Part shown: one piece after another, positions 1-7,227 of the stretch
Layout of the letters: each line of letters opens with the position of its first letter
Position numbering within the stretch: position 1 is the first letter of the stretch
Program-made: the position numbers and the translations under genes
Source: VXRN01 sp963664365
GTDB taxonomy: Bacteria > Chloroflexota > Dehalococcoidia > Lucifugimonadales > UBA1123
Assembly (NCBI GenBank): GCA_963664365.1
Contig: OY761144.1
Location: 372,001 to 436,000, forward strand
Direction of reading: 5' to 3'
DNA length: 64,000 bases
The notes under the pieces: generated by a model
The model's database searches: none
What the model was told of the DNA's origin: nothing
Seen by the model: the letters and a program-made list of their open reading frames with translations, nothing else

Positions 1-53
1 CGGCGATCTCTGCCTTGACAGGGCAGTATGTTAAGCCACTACACCACGGGGCC
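1..53 (-). tRNA. tRNA-Asp (GTC), 3' part cut by window edge
   Basis: Read on the minus strand, the segment starts with acceptor strand GGCCCCG, then a 4-bp D stem (GTGT/ACAT), a 5-bp anticodon stem (CTGCC/GGCAG) and a 7-base loop CTGTCAA with anticodon GTC. The variable region and the first bases of the T stem follow before the sequence ends at position 1. All visible stems pair, so this is tRNA-Asp. The T arm and the 3' acceptor strand lie outside the window. Confidence 0.93.
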
Positions 54-237
54 GCGCGGGTATCAATTCTAGCGCGGGACATTGGCGCCGGTCAACGCAT
101 TTCTCAGAACCAAGCGTCCGACTCTGCTATACTTGCCTCTTGTAGAACCTCCGACATCCGTATCGGGGATTCAAGACAGCCGGAGCCCCTTCGTCTGTCA
201 GGCGATACCGGCTGAGAACTCCGAGCAAGAGACTCTA

Positions 238-924
238 ATGACTCTAGACGCTGTGCCCGTTGTGGGCCTGAGAAATCAGGAGAACGAACTTGTCGCCCTT
301 CTGCGGCGGCAGTCTATCCACTCCGTCCTGCTGACCTCGGACGAAGACATCGGCCTTCTTGATACAATCGCCCAAGGCGAGTCTCATCAGCTTGCCCTGC
401 TGGACACCGGCTACATGACCGCCGCCGAAATAGAACGCTGCCTGCGCGCCTGCGTCGAGTCCGGCCTGCCGACCATCGCCCTCGTGCCTCGCAACCGCGT
501 CCCGAATCTCAACACCACGCTTCAGCTTACAGACTTCATCGTGAGTCCGCCCGACCCCGACGAGCTGGTCATCCGTGCCCAGTTCGCCCTAAGAGCGGGG
601 AAACGCGCCGGCAAGAACGACAGCAGCGTCATACGGGTGGGCGACCTTCAGATCGACACGTCCAGCTACGAGGTCACCATTCGGGGCCGCCGTATCGGGC
701 TGAGGTTCAAGGAGTACGAGCTTCTGAAACTGCTGGCCGAAAACCCCGGCCGAGTCTTCTCCCGGGACGCCCTGCTCAACCAGATTTGGGGCTACGAGTA
801 CTTCGGCGGCACCCGGACGGTGGACGTGCATGTCAGGCGTCTAAGAAGCAAGCTGGAAGACGCCGAGCACAACTTCATCGAGACGATCTGGAACGTCGGC
901 TACAGGTTCAGAGAGTCGCGCTAA
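238..924 (+). CDS. OmpR-type winged-helix regulator with degenerate receiver
   Basis: A 228-residue protein. Residues 130-225 form a clear OmpR/PhoB-type winged helix (FKEYELLKLLAENPGRVFSR, then DVHVRRLRSKLE), which binds DNA. The N-terminal half resembles a response-regulator receiver but is poor: D56 in LALLDTG could be the phospho-acceptor, while the conserved lysine is replaced (FIVSPPDPDEL where KP is expected). It may therefore be controlled without classical phosphotransfer. No histidine kinase lies nearby. ATG 238 is preferred over an in-frame start at 82, because a TATACT hexamer at 128-133 could be the -10 element and would fall inside the longer version. It is followed closely by the aminotransferase gene, 20 bases away. 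Confidence 0.85.
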   Translation: MTLDAVPVVGLRNQENELVALLRRQSIHSVLLTSDEDIGLLDTIAQGESHQLALLDTGYMTAAEIERCLRACVESGLPTIALVPRNRVPNLNTTLQLTDFIVSPPDPDELVIRAQFALRAGKRAGKNDSSVIRVGDLQIDTSSYEVTIRGRRIGLRFKEYELLKLLAENPGRVFSRDALLNQIWGYEYFGGTRTVDVHVRRLRSKLEDAEHNFIETIWNVGYRFRESR

Positions 925-944
925 CGCCGCATCAGGAGGAAGAA

Positions 945-1850
945 ATGACCGCTGAGAGAGTCGCTTATGTAAATGGCAGCATCGTTCCGGAGAGTGAAGC
1001 GGTGGTCTCGATCAGAGACAGAGGCTTCCTGCAAGGCGACGCCGTCTTCGATACGACCCGCACCTTTGGCGGGCGCATCTTCCGTCTGGACGAACACCTC
1101 GACCGCTTCTTCAACTCGCTCAAGTACATGCGAATAGACCCCGGCCTAACGAAAGACGACTTCGCGCGCCTCACCATGGAGGTGCTTCAGGCGAATCTGC
1201 CGCTTCTGGATGACGATGACGACTACTGGGTGTCTCAGCGCGTGACCCGCGGCGTCAGAGTGGACGGGGAGAACAGGCCGACGGTCGTCATCGAGTGCGC
1301 TCCGCTTCCCTTCGAGGCCAGGGCGCGCTACTATCGCGACGGACTGCCCGTGATCGTCCCATCGGTGCGCCGGACGCCGCCCGAGTCGCAGAGTCCGAGG
1401 GCCAAGATGCACAACTACGTCAATCTGGTACAGGCGGAGTTGGAAGTCAAGTCGCAGAACCCCGACGCCTGGCCGATTCTGCTCGACACCAACGGCAACC
1501 TCTGCGAGGGTCCCGGCTCCAACATCTTCGTCGTCAAGGACGGCGCGGTTATCACGCCAAAAGAGCAATTCGTACTCGCCGGCATCAGCCGCCGCGTGAC
1601 CATAGAACTCGCCCAGGAACTCGGAATCGAGGTCCACGAGACGGACATAGACCTCTTCGACGCCTACACCGCCGACGAGGCGTTCGTCACCTCCACCAGC
1701 TTCTGCATCTGCCCGGTGTCTTCGTTCAACGGCTCGACCGTCGCTGACGGCGCGGTTCCGGGGCCTGTCACCGACAGGCTGACGCGGGCGTACAGCGGCA
1801 TGGTCGGCCTCGACGTGGCCGCGCAGTACCTCGCGCGGCTCCAAGAGTGA
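945..1850 (+). CDS. Class IV PLP aminotransferase (branched-chain or D-amino-acid type)
   Basis: A 301-residue fold-type IV PLP enzyme that moves amino groups between amino acids and 2-oxo acids in the cytoplasm. Family signs are the N-terminal YVNGSIVPESEA and RGFLQGDAVFDTTR, the probable PLP lysine in SPRAKMHNYVNLV, and the glycine-rich phosphate-binding EGPGSNIFVV near residue 195. The start at 945 has a strong ribosome binding site (AGGAGGAAGAA). Upstream in-frame codons overlap the regulator and are rejected. Its neighbours are homoserine kinase and aspartate kinase, which suggests an amino-acid biosynthetic setting. The family contains IlvE, D-alanine aminotransferase and aminodeoxychorismate lyase, and the sequence alone does not settle the substrate. 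Confidence 0.88.
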   Translation: MTAERVAYVNGSIVPESEAVVSIRDRGFLQGDAVFDTTRTFGGRIFRLDEHLDRFFNSLKYMRIDPGLTKDDFARLTMEVLQANLPLLDDDDDYWVSQRVTRGVRVDGENRPTVVIECAPLPFEARARYYRDGLPVIVPSVRRTPPESQSPRAKMHNYVNLVQAELEVKSQNPDAWPILLDTNGNLCEGPGSNIFVVKDGAVITPKEQFVLAGISRRVTIELAQELGIEVHETDIDLFDAYTADEAFVTSTSFCICPVSSFNGSTVADGAVPGPVTDRLTRAYSGMVGLDVAAQYLARLQE

Positions 1851-1862
1851 TGTTTTACCGAC

Positions 1863-2777
1863 ATGACCGACCGCAAAGTTACGGTAAGAGCGCCCGCGAC
1901 CTCGGCCAACATGGGGCCTGGGTTCGACTGCCTCGGAATCGCTCTCGACATCTGGAACGTCATCACCGTTGAGACGGGCGACGAGATTGCCGCCGAGGGC
2001 TTTCATGTCTCAGGCCAAGGCGAAGACGACCTTCCCCGCGACCGCTCCAACATGGTATGGCAGAGCGTCGCCCGCGTCTTCGAGGAGACCGGCCTCCCGG
2101 TTCCGCCAATGTCGATCGCCTGCCGCAACGACATTCCCACCGCTCGCGGACTCGGCTCCAGTTCCGCGGCGTTGGTCGGAGGACTGACGGCAGGCAACGA
2201 GCTATGCGGATGTCCCTTATCCCAAGAAGACCTCCTCCAAATCGCCGCCGAGGTCGAGGGACACCCGGACAACGTCGCGCCCGCCCTGTTCGGCGGAATG
2301 CAGATAGCCGTCTATGATGGTGACAAGGTTCTCAACGCCTCGGTCCCGGTTCCCGAAGACCTGTCCGCGGTGCTGTACATCCCAAACCTGCCCATGCCCA
2401 CCGAGGAAGCGCGCGGACTTTTGGGGGACGAGGTGCCGCGCTCCGACGCCGTCTTCAACATCGGCAGGGCCGCGCTTCTAGTCAGGGCGATGGCCTCCGG
2501 CGACCTAGAGCGCCTCGACATCGCCACCGATGACCGTCTCCACCAGCCCGCCCGCCGGACAATCTTCTTCCCGATGAAGAACATCATCAGGGCCGCCCTC
2601 GGCGCGGGAGCTCTGGGCGCGTTCCTGTCCGGCGCCGGCTCGACCATCCTCGCGCTCGCCACCGAGAAAGAGTTCACCATCGGCTACGAGATGGCAGACG
2701 CCGCCGCCAAGTCCGGCATAGACGGAGAGGTCCGCATAACCCGCCCTATGACCGAAGGCGCAAGCGTGGTTGAATGA
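1863..2777 (+). CDS. thrB: Homoserine kinase
   Basis: A 304-residue GHMP-superfamily kinase that phosphorylates L-homoserine with ATP, the step before threonine synthase. It begins with the substrate-side motif PATSANMGPGFDCLG. The GHMP ATP loop PTARGLGSSSAALVGG lies near residue 92, and the C-terminal GHMP motif is ALGAFLSGAGSTILAL. Length is normal for ThrB. It starts 12 bases after the aminotransferase stop without a clear ribosome binding site, so translation is probably coupled. Aspartate kinase, the first step of the same pathway, lies 0.7 kb downstream with one unrelated gene between. Confidence 0.94.
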   Translation: MTDRKVTVRAPATSANMGPGFDCLGIALDIWNVITVETGDEIAAEGFHVSGQGEDDLPRDRSNMVWQSVARVFEETGLPVPPMSIACRNDIPTARGLGSSSAALVGGLTAGNELCGCPLSQEDLLQIAAEVEGHPDNVAPALFGGMQIAVYDGDKVLNASVPVPEDLSAVLYIPNLPMPTEEARGLLGDEVPRSDAVFNIGRAALLVRAMASGDLERLDIATDDRLHQPARRTIFFPMKNIIRAALGAGALGAFLSGAGSTILALATEKEFTIGYEMADAAAKSGIDGEVRITRPMTEGASVVE

Positions 2778-2858
2778 GGCTTTCATTGCCTTTCAGAAAC
2801 CCGGTCATTGGTGCATAATGTGAAACGGCAGACATAGAAGCGAGACGGGAGGGCAAAG

Positions 2859-3407
2859 ATGGTTGCCGTTGAAAGTCCGGCCAAGCTTACTTATGAAGAC
2901 TACAGGAACACGCCCGAAGACGAGCGGTACGAGCTTCTGGATGGGGAGTTGGTCATGTCTGAAGCGCCACGAATAGTTCACCAGCAAGTCGACATGGACC
3001 TTGGAACACTGTTTAATTTATTCGTGAAGGAAAACGACTTGGGAAGGGTCTTTTCCGCCCCCACCGACGTCTTTCTGACCGACACCAACGTCGTTCAGCC
3101 CGACCTGCTGTTCATCTCCAAGCAGCGCGCTCACATCATTACCGAGCCGAACATCCAGGGCGCGCCCGACCTCGTCGTGGAGATTCTATCCCCATCCACC
3201 GCAAACCGGGACTGGACCATCAAACGCGAGCTATACGCCAGGCACGGCGTGAAAGAACTATGGATCGTGGACCCTGACGCCAGAATCATCTGGACAATGC
3301 TGCTCCGAGATGGAGACTTCAAGCTTGTCGGTGTGCATGGCGCAGGTCAGTCCATCACCTCGACGGTCATCGAAGGCTTCGCCGTAGATGTGGATGAGAT
3401 CGTCTAG
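2859..3407 (+). CDS. Uma2-family (DUF820) PD-(D/E)XK nuclease-like protein
   Basis: A 182-residue member of the Uma2 family, predicted nucleases of the restriction-endonuclease fold that are abundant in cyanobacteria and Chloroflexota; their biological role is unclear. Visible family features are LTYEDYRNTPEDERYELLDG at the N terminus, QPDLLFIS, the core PDLVVEILSPST with the acidic and catalytic residues, and KRELYARHGVKELWIVDP. The second Uma2 gene in this window (44840-45382) is a clear paralog. It sits between thrB and lysC without an obvious link to either. Confidence 0.88.
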   Translation: MVAVESPAKLTYEDYRNTPEDERYELLDGELVMSEAPRIVHQQVDMDLGTLFNLFVKENDLGRVFSAPTDVFLTDTNVVQPDLLFISKQRAHIITEPNIQGAPDLVVEILSPSTANRDWTIKRELYARHGVKELWIVDPDARIIWTMLLRDGDFKLVGVHGAGQSITSTVIEGFAVDVDEIV

Positions 3408-3423
3408 CCTAGAGCCCGCCCGT

Positions 3424-3453
3424 TTGACAAGGCATGAGCCGCCGCGCTAAAAC
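3424..3453 (+). promoter_or_regulatory. Candidate sigma70 promoter for lysC
   Basis: A perfect -35 TTGACA (3424-3429), an 18-base spacer, then TAAAAC (3448-3453, four of six consensus positions). It lies 36 bases before the chosen lysC start, in the short gap after the Uma2 gene. This is sequence inspection only. Confidence 0.45.
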
Positions 3454-3488
3454 CTTTGGTGACCTATCCCTAGAAGCCGGTGGCAAGC

Positions 3489-4721
3489 ATGGCTCTGATT
3501 GTCCAGAAATACGGCGGCAGTTCGCTGGCCGACGCCGACAAGATCAAGAACGTCGCCCAGCGAATCGCGAGCGCAAAGGACAGTGGCAGCCGCGTCGTGG
3601 CCGTTGTCAGCGCCATGGGCGACACCACCGACGAACTAATCGACCTAGCCCGCCTGGTGGCCGACGACCCCGACCGCCGCGAACTCGACGTCCTCCTCTC
3701 CACCGGCGAGCTTAGGTCCTGCGCCCTGGTCGCCATGTCCTTGGTATCCTCCGGCCATCCCGCTATTAGTCTGAGCGGCGCCCAGGCTGGCATCCGCACC
3801 GACGACCGGTTCGGAATGGCGCAGATATCCGGGCTCGACCCAGACCGCATCATGAGCGAGCTTGACGACGACAAGATCGTCATCGTCGCCGGGTTCCAGG
3901 GCATCACCCCCGACATGGACACGACCACGCTCGGCAGGGGCGCGTCCGACCTGACCGCCATCGCCATCGCCGCCGGACTTGGCGCAAAGAGGTGCGAGGT
4001 CTATACCGACGTGGACGGCATCTACACCGCCGACCCTCGGCTGGTGCCCCGCGCGAGCAAGCTGGACGAGATCGGATTCGAGGCGATGCTGGAGCTTGCC
4101 AGCTACGGAGCCAAGATGAACCCCAGGTCTATCGAACTCGGAATGGTGTACGATACACCCATACTGGTCGGGTCGAGCTTCGAAGACCTGCCCGGTACAC
4201 TCATTCACGGTGACGCGGACATGAACAGAAACGTAGGCGAAAAGCGCAACCGGGTTTCCGGCATCGCGACGGATACGAACGTAGCCAAGATAACCGTCCA
4301 GGGCGTCCGAGACAGGCCCGGTATCGCGGCCAGCCTGTTCGAGCCTCTCGCGGAGGTGGGTATCAGCGTGGACGTGATCGTCCAGAACGCCAGCATCGGC
4401 GGGACCACAGACCTGACCTTCACCGTAAAGCGCGACGACCTCGGCAGAGCCGAAAGCGTCGTCCGCAAGGTCGCGGAAGACCTCGGCAGCGAGCGATTGG
4501 TCACCGCGCAAAACCTGGCGAAGGTCAGCGTGGTCGGCACCGGAATGCAGGACGCCCCCGGCTACGCCAGCACGATGTTCCGAACACTCGCCGACGCGGA
4601 CATCAACATCGAGATGATAACTACTTCCGAGATACGAATAACCTGCATCGTCGCTGAGGAGCAGGTAGGCCCCGCGTCACGCGCGCTCCATACCGCCTTC
4701 GACCTCGATGCGCCCCGATAG
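3489..4721 (+). CDS. lysC: Aspartate kinase
   Basis: A 410-residue aspartokinase that makes aspartyl phosphate, the entry step for lysine, threonine and methionine. The amino-acid kinase domain covers residues 1-235, with KYGGSS at residues 7-12, FTGELRS-type STGELRS and TLGRGASDLTA. Two ACT domains follow, near residues 270 (VRDRPGIAASLF) and 347 (GMQDAPGYASTMF), typical of feedback-regulated enzymes. ATG 3489 is preferred over GTG 3480 because the protein family starts at MALIVQKYGGSS. The last 14 bases overlap the next gene, so translation is likely coupled. Confidence 0.95.
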   Translation: MALIVQKYGGSSLADADKIKNVAQRIASAKDSGSRVVAVVSAMGDTTDELIDLARLVADDPDRRELDVLLSTGELRSCALVAMSLVSSGHPAISLSGAQAGIRTDDRFGMAQISGLDPDRIMSELDDDKIVIVAGFQGITPDMDTTTLGRGASDLTAIAIAAGLGAKRCEVYTDVDGIYTADPRLVPRASKLDEIGFEAMLELASYGAKMNPRSIELGMVYDTPILVGSSFEDLPGTLIHGDADMNRNVGEKRNRVSGIATDTNVAKITVQGVRDRPGIAASLFEPLAEVGISVDVIVQNASIGGTTDLTFTVKRDDLGRAESVVRKVAEDLGSERLVTAQNLAKVSVVGTGMQDAPGYASTMFRTLADADINIEMITTSEIRITCIVAEEQVGPASRALHTAFDLDAPR

Positions 4722-5457
4722 CGCTTTGGCAACGCCCGAAAGCCCCCTGCTCTCAGTCATCATTCCCGCTTTTAACGAATCGGATCGAATCGTTCCAACC
4801 CTGGACAAGATCGCGGCCTATCTCGAACGGCAGACATTCTCATGGGAAGTCCTGGTCGTGGACGACGGCAGCGCCGACGACACCTCCGACCTCGTCACCC
4901 GGTGGGCCGGGGATCGTCAGAACGTCAGGCTGATCGCCAGAGAGCACTTCGGCAAGGGCTGGGCCGTGAGGGCCGGTATGCTGGAAGCAAAGGGCCGGTA
5001 CCGCTTCATGTGCGACGCCGACCTCGCCATGCCGATCGAGTGGATCGACGCCTTCTTAGAGAGGATGGAGGCCGGAGCGGACATCGTCATCGGCTCGCGC
5101 GAGGCTCAGGGTGCCAGGCGATTCGACGAGCCCGGCTACCGGCACCTCATGGGCAGGGTCTTCAACAGGGTCGTTCGGCTGATGGCCGTGAAGGGGATCG
5201 AGGATACCCAATGCGGATTCAAGTGCTTCCGAGAAGGCGCCGCGACGGACCTGTTCAGCCGTCAGCGCATACGCGGAATGGGTTTCGACGCCGAGATCCT
5301 GTACATGGCCCAAAAGAGGGGATACGCCGTCGAAGAGATGCCGATAGACTGGTACTTCCAGACGGTCAGCAAGGTCAGGCCCGTGGCCGATACTATTGAT
5401 ATGTTCAAAGACACCGTTCTTATAAGACTCAGGGACGTTTTCGGAAAGTATGACTGA
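4708..5457 (+). CDS. Family 2 glycosyltransferase (dolichyl-phosphate glucosyltransferase-like)
   Basis: A 249-residue GT-A fold transferase. It starts with the nucleotide-sugar binding strand LLSVIIPAFNESDRI, then VLVVDDGSADDT, and has the metal-binding CDADLAMP near residue 101 and the acceptor-side GIEDTQCGFKCF. These match the DPG synthase subfamily, which loads glucose or a related sugar onto polyprenyl phosphate at the membrane. No transmembrane helix is visible, so it is a soluble catalytic domain. It overlaps lysC by 14 bases and the next glycosyltransferase by 8 bases. The sugar is not determinable. Confidence 0.87.
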   Translation: MRPDSALATPESPLLSVIIPAFNESDRIVPTLDKIAAYLERQTFSWEVLVVDDGSADDTSDLVTRWAGDRQNVRLIAREHFGKGWAVRAGMLEAKGRYRFMCDADLAMPIEWIDAFLERMEAGADIVIGSREAQGARRFDEPGYRHLMGRVFNRVVRLMAVKGIEDTQCGFKCFREGAATDLFSRQRIRGMGFDAEILYMAQKRGYAVEEMPIDWYFQTVSKVRPVADTIDMFKDTVLIRLRDVFGKYD

Positions 5458-6241
5458 ACAGGATACATCCAACACGGCGTCCGCCCCCCGCGTCGCGGTC
5501 GTCGTCCCGACCTACAACGAGGCCGACAACCTGCCCGAGCTTTCCAAGCGGCTCTTCGACCTGGGAATCGCCGACCTCCGCCTGTACGTCGTGGACGATG
5601 GCTCGCCCGACGGGACCGCCGACGTTGCCCGTGCCCTCTCCCAACGCTGCGACGGCCGTGTCCACGTCATATCGAGGCAGGAAAAGCAGGGACTTGGGAC
5701 GGCCTACATAGCCGGGTTCAGAAGGGCGCTCGACGACTGCAGCGACTTCGTCGCGCAGATGGACGCCGATCTGTCCCATCCGCCCGAGCAGTTGCCCGCG
5801 ATGCTCGAAAGATTGGAACAGGCCGACGTCGTCGTCGGCTCCCGCTACACCGCCTGCGGACGTGTTGACCCCGGTTGGAGCAAGAAGCGCCGACTGCTTA
5901 GCGCGTTCGGAAATCACGCCATACGCATCGTGACCGGCGTGACCGTCAAGGATGTCACGTCCGGGTTCAAGATGTTCAGGGCCGACGCGCTCAGGTCGCT
6001 CGACGTGTCCGCGCTGCGCTGCAAGGGCTTCGGATTCCAGGCTGAGGTGGCCCACCAGTGCCAGGCTAGGCGATACACGGTGGTCGAGCATCCTATCACG
6101 TTCATAGACAGGATAAGGGGCAGGTCGAAGATGTCCCTGCATATCGTGGTGGAAGCGATCTGGCGGCTCTCTATGCTCAGGCTAAGAAACATCTTGACAA
6201 GCGCCAAATCTCGCTTGCCCGGCTTTTTCCGAATCGGCTAA
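5450..6241 (+). CDS. Polyprenyl-phosphate mannosyltransferase-like GT2 (Dpm1 type)
   Basis: A 263-residue family 2 glycosyltransferase. Features are VAVVVPTYNEADNLPEL, LYVVDDGSPDGTAD, QMDADLSHPPEQLP near residue 104 (DxD metal site) and VVGSRYTACG, the pattern of polyprenol monophosphomannose synthases. There is no C-terminal GtrA-like membrane domain. It probably transfers mannose or a related sugar from GDP-sugar to a lipid carrier for cell-surface glycan or protein glycosylation. The 8-base overlap with the preceding transferase suggests the two act together. Confidence 0.87.
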   Translation: MTEQDTSNTASAPRVAVVVPTYNEADNLPELSKRLFDLGIADLRLYVVDDGSPDGTADVARALSQRCDGRVHVISRQEKQGLGTAYIAGFRRALDDCSDFVAQMDADLSHPPEQLPAMLERLEQADVVVGSRYTACGRVDPGWSKKRRLLSAFGNHAIRIVTGVTVKDVTSGFKMFRADALRSLDVSALRCKGFGFQAEVAHQCQARRYTVVEHPITFIDRIRGRSKMSLHIVVEAIWRLSMLRLRNILTSAKSRLPGFFRIG

Positions 6242-6273
6242 GATTCTTCACACTCTCAAATGGGCGGACGCAA

Positions 6274-7137
6274 ATGAGCACACGCGGATTTGTGGACAAA
6301 CGGAAAATCAGAGATGAGAGGGCAAAGAAGGCCGTCGCCCTCGCCATGAAGAACAGGTGGGAGGATGCGGCGGCGGTCAACCGCTCGATTATCAGGGAGT
6401 TTCCCAACGATATCGAGGCGTACAACCGCCTCGGCAAGGCTCTGAGCGAACTGGGCCGGAACCGCGAGGCCCGGCAGGCTTTCCGGTTCGTCCTTCAGCG
6501 CTCACCCAACAACTCGATCGCCAAGAAAAATCTCAGCAGACTAACAAAGCTGGCCGACGCCGACGAGCCCAGGGCGATCAGCCGCGCCAGCCGAAATCCG
6601 CACACCTTCATCGAGGAGAGCGGCAAGGCCGGCGTGACCCTCCTGACCAAGCTCGCCCCGCCCGACGTGCTGCTGAAGCTCACGCCCGGCGACCTCGTCC
6701 ACCTCCATACCGGACCCAGGGGGCTGAGCGTCACGGACGAGTCGGGCGCCTACCTCGGCGAAGTCGAGCAGAAGGTAGGCAAGCGCATCGCCAGGCTGAT
6801 TCTGGGCGGCAACCGCTACGAGGCCACCGTCACCAGCGTCGAGGAGGGAGAACTTGCGATCATCATTCGAGAGACGTACAGAAGCGCGGCCCAGGCCGGA
6901 TTCGTCTCGTTCCCCTCGCGCGGCGGCGTGGACTACCGCGTGAACATGGCCGCGGCGTCCGTCGGATACGGGGTCGGGATCAGGGAGCGAGAATTGGCCG
7001 TCGCCGAAACCGTCGCCGTAAAGGACTGGTCCAGCGACGATACCGAGCCCGGCGACGACGAGGCTTTCACGCCCGTAATCCACCGCATCATCAACTCCCC
7101 CGGCGAGGACGATGAAGACGACGTGGGACTGTTCTAA
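6274..7137 (+). CDS. TPR protein of unknown function
   Basis: A 287-residue protein with two tetratricopeptide-type helical pairs at residues 15-85 (RWEDAAAVNRSIIREFPN, then AYNRLGKALSELGRNREA). A beta-rich middle section follows (LTPGDLVHLHTGPRGLSVTD; GGNRYEATVTSVEEGEL), and then an acidic tail (SSDDTEPGDDEA, EDDEDDVGLF). The TPRs suggest protein-protein contacts. I do not recognise the middle domain with certainty. No signal peptide is visible. It follows the glycosyltransferases by 32 bases and ends just before a large palindrome. Confidence 0.75.
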   Translation: MSTRGFVDKRKIRDERAKKAVALAMKNRWEDAAAVNRSIIREFPNDIEAYNRLGKALSELGRNREARQAFRFVLQRSPNNSIAKKNLSRLTKLADADEPRAISRASRNPHTFIEESGKAGVTLLTKLAPPDVLLKLTPGDLVHLHTGPRGLSVTDESGAYLGEVEQKVGKRIARLILGGNRYEATVTSVEEGELAIIIRETYRSAAQAGFVSFPSRGGVDYRVNMAAASVGYGVGIRERELAVAETVAVKDWSSDDTEPGDDEAFTPVIHRIINSPGEDDEDDVGLF

Positions 7138-7153
7138 CCCGCGCTATTCCCCC

Positions 7154-7227
7154 AAATCCACCACCACGTCCGTAGGGGCGGTTCGCGAACCGCCCCTACG
7201 GACATCCGGCGACTTGGTGGTGGATTT
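7154..7227. repeat. Nested palindromic element between convergent genes
   Basis: A perfect 36-base palindrome (7168-7203, 18-bp arms, centre TTCG/CGAA) is nested inside a second 13-bp inverted repeat (7154-7166 with 7215-7227). The inner arm carries TAGGGGCGG, related to the hairpins at 34260-34280 and 61860-61885. It lies 17 bases after the TPR gene and overlaps the last 10 codons and the stop of the giant minus-strand gene. No T-run follows, so a Rho-independent terminator is not indicated. It may be a REP-like mobile palindrome or a transcript-end protecting hairpin. Confidence 0.85.
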
